The notes under the pieces were generated by a model, which saw nothing but the letters and a program-made list of their open reading frames with translations, was not told where the DNA came from and searched no databases. Source: Alnus glutinosa (taxonomy: Eukaryota; Streptophyta; Magnoliopsida; Fagales; Betulaceae). Taken from it: a stretch of 64,000 nucleotides of DNA. The position numbers and the translations under genes are program-made. Shown piece after piece: positions 22,229 through 31,907 of the stretch. The stretch covers positions 12,510,654 through 12,574,653 of the forward strand of contig NC_084886.1 in the NCBI RefSeq assembly GCF_958979055.1, written 5' to 3'. How positions within the stretch are numbered: the stretch's first letter is position 1; each line of letters begins with the position of its first letter.

Positions 22229-25200
22229 CTTTTTCTTTTTTACCTCTGATATATTTAACATATGTGATAACTGAGTAACTGGCATAACTTACAATATTTT
22301 TGAACAAATCTGGTGCAGGTGCAGCAGAACTTTGTGGGTTTCTTGATTCAAAGAAAATAAGGTGAATTCAGCATAGTGTCAGTCGTTTCTCTGTTCTTTT
22401 TGTTGTTTACAATTATCCTGTGTCTGCAGATAAATATTTAATCATTGTCTGCTTGAGTTTGTGACTTTTCTCAGCCAAAATTTTGGTTGGGGTGTGGGTT
22501 TACGTTTTATGCATTCCATTTTCATGTGCAGTATCTAGTAAGATTTTTTTTAGACAATGTTTTTTGGGATTATTTTACATTTACCTGAGTGCATGCGGTT
22601 CAATTTGGCCATTCTAAATTAAAAATGCTGAAATTATATTTGGCCCAGATGAGTTATGAATTTGACCAATTGCCTTCCCATTAGTTCTACCTGTCATTTT
22701 TCAAGGATCAGTTCTGTTAACATTTTCTTTTTTGCATCATTTCTGGAATTGATAAGGTCCATAAGGAGATTATAATTAGGCACTGTATGCATGTAGTCAT
22801 ACCAATTTTCCATTTTTCAAAACCAACCTAATAGACACTTATATGAAGTGTACTGCTCAATGCGTATATGAGTAATAAAGTTAATGGCTTTGGCATGTTT
22901 TTTGCCTAAACTGGATGTAACTTCTTCCAAGCTTGTTTAGTGGTGACTAATGGAGTCTATTAAGTGTAGCAATCAATATACATTAGGTTCTATGTTGTAA
23001 TTATGTTTTCCTTTTTCAAGCTACAGTGATTTTGTTTGATTAACTGTTTTTATTAATTTTCAGAAGGGGATTAATTACGCGCAATGTTAAGGCATCTGTT
23101 GATTTGTTTCATCAAAGGTTTGGGGTAAGTTATCCAAGTGTGCAATCTAATGTTTATATTAATCTCGTCTTCTTTTTCTCCATATGTCTCACTACAACTG
23201 ACTCAATGAAGTGTATGTGAAAGTGCCTTTTTTGGGAAAAAGAAAAAAAGGGGTATAGAAGGTCTGGCATTCTTAGTGGTCTGTTGTGTAGTTAACCGCT
23301 TGTACAGTAAGGCTGACCAGTTTTTGCAGTAAACAAGACAGTTTCTGAACAAAGAATCTTGATACTCCCTTGTTAACTCTGATCTCATTTTAAGGAAGGG
23401 AAGTTTTAGGGTCTGTTTGCCAACCCTTTATCTTTTTCCTTTTTCCTTTTTACTCAAAAAAGTCAAAACATTAATAAGTAATTTTCTTCACAAAACAGTC
23501 ACAAAAAACTCAAAGCTCCGTTCAGATTTATGTCACATCAAAACACTTTTTCAACCAAAACACAAAAAACAACCCTTAAAAAGGGTTATCAAACGCCACT
23601 TTAGTTTTTATGTGTGCTTGTTCTAGTCTCCCTGAGCTTGAATGCCTCCTTTGACCTACTTACCTCCCAGATGTCAATTCCGGCAAGACAGAAGAAGGTT
23701 GTTTTTGCATTAAGTTGACTACCATGAAGTTTTGAGTTCCAAGACATCTAAACCACATGTAGGATCCATTTCTTACAAGCTTGAGGCATAACTTAGATTA
23801 TCCTAGGAAAGCAATTATGGCAAAAACATCAAATTGGCAAATATCCAGAAATCGATTTTGTCAAATAAACACTCCTGGGGTTGCTGTAAACTCATTATAA
23901 ATGAAAAGCAGTGGACCCTCACCCCCAAAAACACTTTTTACCTTTCAAAAGTGGAATTGAATGGGTACAAATATCAATATACTGCAGTAGGGTACAAAAG
24001 AATTGGATATTAACAGAAAAGAGAAAAGCATTTGACACGTATAGAGATATAGTGTTGTGTTCAGATATGAGCATACTCCTTTCATGCTGCACACTTAAGT
24101 AAGCTAATTTCTATATGCTGATTCTATTTCCACCTATTTGTCTTCTCGATAACTAAGCTCCAAACTTACCCTATTTCGCACATGTTAGTCTGTCAAGATT
24201 CTCTTCACACAGGTCTGTCCATGCACGATCTGTCATTTTCTTTTTCTTTTTTGCATATATGATCTTGATAAGCTAATTTATTATTGATAGCTCTTGATGA
24301 GATAAAACTGTGTTACTTACCCAAAGAGAGTTGTGTTGAATTTTATTGGTCAACTAAATTTCTCTCTCCCTCCCCCCACACCTACTCAAAGGGAGGTTTT
24401 TTTTTTTTTTTTTTTCACACGTCCTTCTCAATTAGGTTTATCCTATGGGTGGTGCACTTCAATATCCTTTGTAATATTTGTGTTAATGCAGATGACATTT
24501 TCTCCGGCACTAAGCAGGGAATTCCGTCCTTACAAACCAGACCCAGCACCCCTACTACATATCTGTTCAGCTTGGGAAGTTCTACCAAATGAAGTAATGA
24601 TGGTGGGTGATAGCCTTAAGGATGATGTGAGTTCTCTCTCTCTCTCTCTCAGAATTAATTTTGTAATTATCTTCTTGTTGCTTTGTAAAGTGCTTTCATT
24701 TTTTAGAAAATTGCTAAATTGGTCTCCATGGTTTGAACTTGTAACAAATAAATTTATGTGATTTCAAAATGAGCTTATGAATTCTTCTGCTATGATTTGT
24801 AACAAAATGATCCCTCCCTACAAATTTCAGCTATTTTTCTGACTGAGACCTTATGAAATTATAAATCTACCTTCAAATAAAAAATATAAAAATCTAAAAT
24901 AAAAAAGTTTTGGGGTTAGCATATAGGGGTGATTCAGCCACCCCATTTGACCGGTTTTGGGGGTAGTCAAAAGGGCCTGGGCCCAAAGTCAGTTCTGGGG
25001 TGGCCGAACTACTCCCATAGCCATTTGAGGGTAATTCAGCCACCATAGGAGGCCGGTTTGAGGTGGTCAAACCTGCCTCATCACCCTTGGGGGCAGTTCG
25101 GCAACCCCCTCTGGCTGACTTTGGAGGTGGGCACTGGCCGGTTTTTCGGGGCAGTTGGCTACCCTAATTGGGCCACCCCCAAACCAAGGGTTTTTTTTTT

Positions 25201-25908
25201 TTTTAAAAAATTATTTTTCATTTGAGGATAAAACTATAATTTCACAAAGGTTCTATTGGAAAAATAGTTGGAATTAGTATGGAGGGATCATTTTGTTACA
25301 CAGGCATATCCCAAGAATTTATAAACTCATTTTGAAACCACATGAATTTATTTGTTATAATGTCAAACTACAAGGACCAATTTAGTAATTTTCTCCCTTT
25401 GTTTTTTCACTTTTTTGCTTGCCAATGAGAATTATACTGGTACATGTTTGCGTGTGTGTAGTATGCATGCAATTCAATTTGAAGAGGTACAATAAACATT
25501 AAATGGGCCCAAATTAGATATCTATATATAAAAAGATAAGATCATTGCAATTACGACCATCTGATTTCTCACAGCACATACTTCTGACATTGATGAGTTG
25601 CTATAAATTTTGCTTGCTTGCTTGTATTTTATGTATTTTCATTTTTCAATATATCTTGGGTTATAAAGAACTTCCTATGAATAATTATTAACTGTCCTAA
25701 ATGAGGAGGCCAGGAATTGGTTGCTAATACCCAACTTTTACAGGTGGTTTGTGGGAAGCGAGCAGGAGCATTTACATGCTTGCTTGATGAATCAGGGAGG
25801 TATGACTCCCCTGATTATGCTACCGTAAATTTTAAGCCAGATTTCAAGGTGTCTTCTCTTACTGAAGTTCACTCTCTATTGGAAGAACATTTCGACCTAG
25901 CACCATGA
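20913..25908 (+). CDS. HAD-superfamily phosphatase-like hydrolase, At2g33255 type
   Basis: HAD-fold hydrolase of unproven substrate, probably organelle-targeted. Exons: 20913-21240, 22319-22361, 23064-23124, 24492-24626, 25744-25908; phases agree at all four GT-AG junctions. HAD motif I is DMDGT (nucleophile and acid/base Asp), motif II is the Thr in LITRN, the motif III Lys is in YKPDP, and motif IV is GDSLKDD, so the catalytic set is complete. From memory the order RLRGVVFDMDGTLTVP, SGIDILHHIE, LCGFLDSKKI, GLITRN, REFRPYKP, GKRAGAFTCLLDE matches Arabidopsis At2g33255 along its length. The start is uncertain: ATG at 20913 gives a 20-residue basic leader before a second ATG at 20973, and an upstream in-frame ATG at 20820 would add 31 residues. 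The leader suggests a plastid or mitochondrial transit peptide. The introns hold MITEs and a CT repeat. Confidence 0.93.
21545..22030. mobile_element. MITE-like block with nested TCGAGC palindromes
   Basis: Intron 1 of the HAD gene carries a block rich in GAGTCGAGTCGAG, TCGAGCTCGAGCTCGA and CGAGTCTTAATCGAATCGAG words, some overlapping as palindromes. The pattern resembles non-autonomous hAT-like elements common in dicots. Ends near AAACGAG (about 21567) and GTTTATTTGCAGCCC (about 22010-22025) are only weakly inverted, so the class is tentative. A second, weaker block of GTTCGAGTTCGTTCGA words is at 39540-39690. Confidence 0.4.
22166..22230. repeat. CT/GA microsatellite
   Basis: A run of CT dinucleotides about 60 bases long, interrupted by CCCTCTCCC, lies in intron 1 of the HAD gene upstream of exon 2. 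It is a likely polymorphic marker. Confidence 0.9.
23406..23603. mobile_element. PIF/Harbinger-like MITE, 192 bp
   Basis: TTA repeats at 23406-23408 and 23601-23603 flank an element whose ends are GGGTCTGTTTGCCAACCC and, in reverse, AGTGGCGTTTGATAACCC. The three-base TWA target site and CGTTTG-type ends fit Harbinger/Tourist MITEs. It sits in intron 3 of the HAD gene and has no coding sequence. Confidence 0.65.
24706..25394. mobile_element. Foldback element with GGTGGC-rich interior
   Basis: The arms of about 125 bases are inverted copies: left GAAAATTGCTAAATTGGTC, AACAAATAAATTTATGTG, TAACAAAATGATCCCTCC; right in reverse GAAAATTACTAAATTGGTC, AACAAATAAATTCATGTG, TAACAAAATGATCCCTCC. The interior (about 24905-25195) is GC-rich, with repeated GATTCAGCCACC, GGTGGCCGAA and GGCAGTT words. 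It fills most of intron 4 of the HAD gene. It is like the element at 900-1630 in design but with different arms. Confidence 0.78.
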
Positions 25909-26480
25909 TCTCCAAACCTGTTGACCACAAAGGCTTTGAGCCTTTGACCCTTCAAAAAAAGGAGAAGCATTTGTTTGTGCTTTATGCAGGGAAGACGTAG
26001 GTAGGTTAGAATACTTTTTGGATGGCTTGTTCTCAGAAAGATCTCGAAAAGGGTCAAGATGAAGAACATAGAGGATATCAAGAAAAGCCACTACTAAGCA
26101 AAAAGACAAAGGCTTGTTCTTCAGTCCAAATCTGAGTTAATGAGTTCACCTTTTATGTTCTGGTGGAGTTAATAGAAAGCAAATTTGCTGGACATTACCA
26201 AATCGATATTTGTAGTGGCTAGAACCACTTTCAAATACATTGTTAATGCCCATCTTGGTGTGGTTCACTTGGATGCAAGACTGTTGTATTTAGGGTCTGG
26301 TCTCATTGGTAACTTGGGTTGGAATGGGCTTCATGTTCTAATGTCAGGCTCAGGCTAAAGCAAGAAAAAATAAAAAATAAAAATAAAAAAGAGATACAAA
26401 AGATAAAAATAAAACAGGAAAACTTTTAATTGTTTGAAAACCGTGCTAAAATTTTAACTGTTTGGAAGTATATATATGGA
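25909..26480. other. HAD gene 3' UTR and spacer
   Basis: This is non-coding sequence after the TGA at 25906-25908. An A-rich tract (AAATAAAAATAAAAAAG near 26367-26390) could contain the polyadenylation region. I see no further gene. Short open frames on the minus strand have no recognisable similarity. Confidence 0.5.
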
Positions 26481-26489
26481 ACAATTTAC

Positions 26490-26770
26490 GGTTAAGGTTC
26501 AGACATACTTCGTGATGGACATGAATATTTTACAAATTGGTTTGTGAGAAATTTTTTACGATTTACATATAAAGAGGACACGTGTTCTTTAAATATGTGA
26601 GAAGCACATATTTTTTTTTTTATTAATGCTATTAAAAAAGCATGTAAGAAGCACATGTTATTTAAATAACATGTGTTTTTCACATGTTAAAGGATCTATA
26701 TCAATCTTACGTGTGGATTGTACGAAATTTTTTACAAATTAATTTGTAGGAAATTTTAGTCCCATGATGA
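26490..26770. mobile_element. Foldback MITE with 24-base perfect palindrome
   Basis: TTTACAAATTGGTTTGT (from about 26530) and TTTACAAATTAATTTGT (from about 26732) share a sequence that is itself near-palindromic. Between them are a CACATGTTATTT arm and its complement, forming a perfect 24-base palindrome at 26652-26675. No coding sequence is present. The exact borders are not fixed. Confidence 0.5.
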
Positions 26771-27060
26771 TGCCTAAGAATTAGCCAAAACGCGCTCATG
26801 GGAAGCTTTATGAACAACATGAAAATTGACGCCAATTAAAGGACTGAGAACTATGTGTTAGCTCCAAATTAGTAATTAGTAATTCCTGCTTCCATGGACC
26901 AAAAATGTATAGAAACGTAAATGATTGTACAATAAAAGTTTATGCTTGAGGTGCTGCTCAACAATCAAAAAATAAAGATATGGCAAAAACTTAAAAAAAA
27001 ATTGAACTTAAAAGATTTTTTTGTTTTATTATTTTATATAATTTTAGTGAAAAAAACAAG

Positions 27061-27064
27061 AAAA
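27061..27064 (-). terminator. Pol III terminator of tRNA-Lys
   Basis: On the minus strand a TTTT run begins about 10 bases after the tRNA 3' end, as expected for RNA polymerase III termination; another T run follows at about 27050-27056. Confidence 0.7.
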
Positions 27065-27073
27065 GAGAGCAAA

Positions 27074-27146
27074 CGCCCACCGTGGGGCTCGAACCCACGA
27101 CCACAAGGTTAAGAGCCTTGCGCTCTACCAACTGAGCTAGACGGGC
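27074..27146 (-). tRNA. trnK-CTT: tRNA-Lys (anticodon CTT)
   Basis: The 73-nucleotide cloverleaf has acceptor arm GCCCGTC pairing with GGTGGGC (two G-U pairs), D arm GCTCAGTTGGTAGAGC, anticodon arm CAAGG-CTCTTAA-CCTTG with CTT as anticodon, variable loop TGGTC, and T arm GTGGG-TTCGAGC-CCCAC. There is no intron and no encoded CCA, as is usual in nuclear genes. The internal A box (TAGCTCAGTTGG) and B box (GGTTCGAGCCC) are intact, so it should be a working nuclear gene. It lies about 380 bases upstream of, and opposite to, the gene at 27523. Confidence 0.97.
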
Positions 27147-27194
27147 TTGCTTGCTCGGTCATTTAGATTACTTTTATATTAGATAATGTGACGG

Positions 27195-27251
27195 CTAGTC
27201 TGTTTCTCTTTTTTTTTTTTTCTTAAAAAAAAAAAAACCTAGTCTATTTCT
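27195..27251. mobile_element. T-run/A-run insert with 13-base duplication
   Basis: CTAGTCTGTTTCT (27195-27207) and CTAGTCTATTTCT (27239-27251), one mismatch, flank 31 bases made almost only of T13-14 then CTT then A13. The flanks look like a target duplication. The insert could be two opposed poly(A) stubs or a foldback. Confidence 0.5.
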
Positions 27252-27370
27252 TTGGGGTACAGCTAACTGAAATGGCGTCCACGTCACCACACAAATCAGA
27301 GATCATTCATTTAAATATTAGAGTTGACCATTGACCAAATCCCCACCAAGCCTCCGTACAGCCTAACCCA

Positions 27371-27381
27371 TTTATATAAAA
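27371..27381 (+). promoter_or_regulatory. TATA box of the 27523 gene
   Basis: TTTATATAAAA lies about 145 bases upstream of the ATG at 27523. This would place a start site near 27405 and give a 5' UTR of roughly 120 bases, typical for a plant gene. Confidence 0.6.
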
Positions 27382-27522
27382 ACCCACGTACCCCACGCCC
27401 CTTCAAAATCCAAAATTCGAATTTTCCCTCATTTTTTCTGGAAAAAGAGAGGCCTGAGCTTAGGTAACCAAGATAGAGCACGAGAGCTCAGAGGGAAAGA
27501 AAAAAAAGAAAGATTGTCGGAA

Positions 27523-28911
27523 ATGAATGATCCCAGTAGCAATAGCAATAACAATAACAATCAAGAACTCATGCAACTGAAACCAGAGGAGCTCCAAGAC
27601 TCGGGGGAGCCGCCCTTCGCCTTGCTCCGCCTCAACAACCACCAACTCTGCACCTCTTGCGGCTGCTCTGGCTCCAACCCCATATTGAAACGACGCTCTC
27701 CCTCGTCGTCTTCCTCTTTCCAAGATCCACTCCACCCTGACCCCTCCCACTCCGAACCCAATCCCAAGAGGCTCTTCTTCGAGCCAGACGACCTCACCCT
27801 CCGTGGTTTCTCCAAGGTCTCCCTCGGCCCCTCACCTCCGGCCCAGCCCCATTCTCCTCTCCGCCGCTGCGTTTCGGACCCGGCCCCCGCCACCGCTTTT
27901 GTCTCCCCTCCGATGGCCCCTTTTGCCGATGCCTCAGTTTTTCAGGTCCAGAACCCGAACCCGAACGCTCCTGATCACTCTCCGGAGCACGCGAGGACTG
28001 GCATCATCCCGGTAACGCCGCCTTCGAACACTAGGTTGCCACCTCTGCCGCCGTCTCTGTGTCGGTCGGTGTCCGACCCTTCTCCGTCGCCGGCGAAGGC
28101 CTATTCACGTTCGTCGAGTTCTGGGGATGTAAGTGTGGGTTTGGCCAAGAAACAGACTCCCGATTCCAAGGTTTATACTTCACTTTTGGATTTGTATTTC
28201 ACTTTCTTTTAGGGTTCGATTAGTAAAAATGGTTCTTGAATTTGATGGGTTTTATTTTAATCTCGAATTGTAAATCTTTTTCACTTTTTGTTGCAATGGA
28301 AATAATTTTGGGTATTAGAAGAGGCTGAGAAGGATGAAGGCTTGTATGAGAGAGATAAGCAAGTGGTGTAGGGAAGTCGCGCGTGAACCGGGCGAAGAAG
28401 ATGCAGAAGAAAAAGACGCTAATGCCGCAATGAAGGTTTGTTTTTTTTCGTTCAATGTCTCTTTTTGGCTGCCTAGAAAATTTGAGAAAATGAAGAAGAA
28501 AAGAAAGGAAACCTGTGTTTTCATGTCGTTTAATTTGTCTCGAGAAAATGAGAATTTTACGGCAATCGGGTCAGTTGCCGAGAAATGCGCGCGGTTCTTG
28601 TTCTTGGTGGTAATTTCTTTTTATCTATTTGACTATTTCCCACATTTTCTCAACCACCAACCAGAGCATACATAAGTTTTCTTTTGTCTTTTTCTTTCTA
28701 TTTCTTTTTATATAGCGACAGAATTTGATGTGATTTATGTAGTGTTGTGTGCTAATCATTTTCGTTGCAGGATGAGTCTCGGCCAGAGATCGAGGAATCT
28801 GTGTTTGTGGAGAAGGTGGGAGAGGCCCTAACCGTCCATTTCAAGTGCCCCTGTGGCAAAGGCTATCAGATTCTTCTCGCTGGAAGAGACTGTTTCTACA
28901 AACTGATGTAG
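27523..28911 (+). CDS. Conserved plant protein of unknown function
   Basis: Exons 27523-28170, 28319-28435, 28771-28911; all junctions are GT-AG in phase 0, giving 301 residues. The ATG at 27523 is the first in frame after the TATA box. The first 216 residues are low-complexity, rich in Ser, Pro and Asn, with a CTSCGCSG cluster (about residue 46), and two copies of an RxxSDPxPxxA-like motif (RRCVSDPAPATAF and CRSVSDPSPSPAKA), which look like phosphorylation or docking sites. Exon 2 codes a basic helix (KRLRRMKACMREISKWC). Exon 3 holds the most ordered part, ending VHFKCPCGKGYQILLAGRDC, with a CPC motif and a last Cys that could bind metal. I recall plant proteins with the same KRMKxxLxEM and VHFKCPCxKGYQILL blocks but no proven function. 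It is probably nuclear or cytosolic; no signal peptide is seen. Confidence 0.85.
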
Positions 28912-30460
28912 ATTGAGATGATACATCCATCAGTCGCAGTTCTCAACATTCTCAGGTTTTTTTTTGTTATTTGTTCGATTCTTTTAGTATTACCTCCTTC
29001 AAATAAGTAGTCGTCTTTTAGATGATCAAACCCTCACCAGTTATAGTACTTGTCACTCTGTAGGTCTTCGTCTTTGTACAAAATCTTTTCTTAGATAACA
29101 CCCATGTTCAGATGGAGTGAGTGCTCATTGTTTTTGGGTCTCAATATTCTTACAGATTGATAGTTGTTGGTGAATTACCAATCATCTGGTTGGCTTGTGT
29201 CTTTCCAACTTGGTTGGGATCGACCATTTTCCTTTTTTCTTTTGAATGTAGAAGAACATGATGATGTGAAGAAGATGGAATTGTACTTCATTGGAATCAG
29301 TCTCCGGAATTTTAGATGAATGAAGGCTTTCCTGCTAGCTGCTATTTGGGAACGATCGAACAAATTGAGTGTATTTTCATTTCTGACGTCTGAATTGCAT
29401 GGTGTAGTAATTTGTCAACTCCCAAGCCTCCTGTCTGTCTGTGTACTTTTGTCAATTTTTCATCGTCCTGAAGAAAGTTTATAAGAGGATTCTTTTTAGA
29501 AAGGGTTGAGTTTCATATCAGAAGCAACGACAGAGGTGTACATGTGCTTTCATAGCGACCAATTAATAGTTGACTTTGTGTTAGAGTAATGCTACACTTA
29601 CGATCTGCTCACTTCCTACGTCAGAAAAAAAAAAAAGAAAAAAAAAAAAGAGAGGAAGCAAAGAAATTGCACCCTCCTCTTGGGAAAATATTGATATATA
29701 TGGCTGGTCCCATTTTTTGAAAAATTGCAAACATCAAGATAATTTATTTTTTAAAATTATATTTTGACGGGTTAAAAAATTGAGACAAAATTAAAAAAAA
29801 AAAGTTGAATAAAATCTGAATAGAATTTAAATTCTAAAAAGCAGTATTTAAAAAATATTTGAAAAATAAATTTTACCCAAACATTAATTTGCACTTGGAA
29901 CCAAAAGTTTTGGTGTTATAATCAAGTCTCACGGCTTAAAGCTAAAGGAGTTGTTAATTAATAGGTTAATTGTAATTTGATTTATACAATCGAATTCACG
30001 TTTTTATTTTTATTATTATTAATATTTTTATTTTGTAAGTACATCAACAAAGAAATTACTTTTTGTTCTTTATTTTAGCTAAAAAAATTAATTTTTATTT
30101 ACTTTTTTTTTTCCAAAAATTTAAACTAACCACTTTTTCAAAACACTTATATTTGGTTTTTTTTTTTAGTTATTTATTTGTACTATTCTATTTAAATATT
30201 GTTTATTAAAGATTTATTTGTTTTTTATTGAGAGGAGATCGAGAATAATTGAGATTAAAAAAATGCTTTTAAAATAATAATATTTTACTAACTTTTAGTT
30301 AAAATAAAGAACAAATTTGCTTATTGGGATGTGAATGCTTACTTTTAATTAAAATAGAGAACAAATTTGTTAAGCTGAATGTGAATGCTCTTGTAGTCTC
30401 TTGTCTAACACTGCTTGCTTTTGTTTAAATAAGTGTTGTATGTATTGTTGTATGTCATTG
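28912..30460. other. 3' UTR and AT-rich spacer
   Basis: The stretch contains the 3' UTR of the preceding gene and then very AT-rich sequence with no supported gene. A diverged tandem pair of about 50 bases (about 30288-30341 and 30341-30391) repeats AAAATARAGAACAAATTTG and GATGTGAATGCT / AATGTGAATGCT. A purine tract is at 29625-29660. Confidence 0.55.
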
Positions 30461-30469
30461 TTAGATAGT

Positions 30470-30760
30470 GAGCATGTTAGGAAGTATTATTTATTAGGTT
30501 ATTTAGTTTATTAGTGTTTTATTATTTTTCTAGTTATTCAGTTCATTAGTTGTTTTATTGTTTTGTGTGGGAAGGACGTACTCTTAGTGTCAACCGTGGG
30601 TAAGAATAGATTTAATTATATTAGTAGTTGAGTTCTAGTTCACGTTGAAGACCGTTTCTCGTGAGACTCTTTCATTGTATTTTATTATGGAATAAGAAAT
30701 CAATCAACTAAATTATCAAATATTGTGTTTGTGAGTCGAGAGAAACTTAGCCTCTAATTG
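30470..30760 (+). mobile_element. Probable copia-type LTR relic
   Basis: It starts TGTTAGGAAGTATTATTTAT (30474) and proceeds through TTATTAGTGTTTTATT, GTGTGGGAAGGACGTAC and CATTGTATTTTATTATGGAA, the order typical of short copia LTRs in dicots. No PBS or internal region is attached, so it would be a solo LTR. The assignment rests on overall style only. Confidence 0.35.
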
Positions 30761-31907
30761 CTCATAAAAAGTCTAAAATTCTTCAAAAATCCTACAAATC
30801 TATATTCTTATTAGTTTCTCATTCCTATCCTTATACAGGCTTAGATGATCAGTACTCAATAGAACTAATATTTTATTTTATTTTTTATGAAAAAACTTAA
30901 TAGAACTAGTTACTTACTAAACTGAGTGTTGTTATTTTAGTATACTCAGCTGATCTGACGTGGCATGTTTAATTTATTTAAAAAAATAAAAAATAAAAAA
31001 TTGATAGATGAATATACTGAAAAAATGGAGTGAATGCAACGTGGCTGAACCGAAGTTTTCGGATCGAACGAGAGAGGTCGGGTTTTGCATGCAAAGGACT
31101 AACTTTGCGTCTCCCTTACTTGATGGAATCATGTACAGTCAAGTGCTCGTGATTCGTGAAACAGCAAGAGGCGGCTAATGGCTATCGAATAATCCAACAG
31201 TTCTAACTTAAAATATACAAACCGACGGTGGAAAAAGGCCGGCCTTTAGAATATTCCTTATAGGCAACCATTGCCTACGCAAACTCTTCACTCTAAATCC
31301 TAGTACTAATAGATGTAGTACCCCCACGCGCTTGGTTCGCCGACGTCCAGGTTCCAGTCACCTTTCCCTCGCTTCTTCTGGCCCGAACGTGAAGAAACTG
31401 CGCGCGTGGCTACCGAATAGACACGTCTACTATGGTAGTCACTATCATTCCCTGATCATCACGGAAAAATTGACCCCTACCGTCGATTGTTGGTCCCAAT
31501 CTCCTCCGACATTGGGCGCGTGGGGGCGCCTGTCAGCCTGGCGGGGCCTCCAAAATCCTCCCCAAGGAAAACAACAAAAAAGTGGGACAGGCCCAAAACA
31601 TATAGGGAAAACACCCCTCTTGTTTTGCAGTTTCTTTCCGATTGCAAAACCCTCTCCTACACTCTTCTAGATCTCTCTCTTCTCTGTAAGTCTTAAATTT
31701 AATATATTCTTTCTTTGCCTTTGAGCAATTCACAGGTGGGTATGCAACTCACGTTAATGGTCTGTCTTTAGTATATCATAAGTCTTTGTTTATTTATAGA
31801 CTCGATACTGCATAAAAACATCAGAAACAAGAACCTCAGTTCCATCTGTTTCTTGATTAGCAGGTTTTACGGTCTTGCTCTCACTCTAAATCCGCATACC
31901 CAAAACC

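Noticed and set aside
31332..31670. 112-codon open frame upstream of the transporter
   Set aside because: No recognisable domain; it lies where the promoter and 5' UTR are expected and owes its openness to higher GC content.
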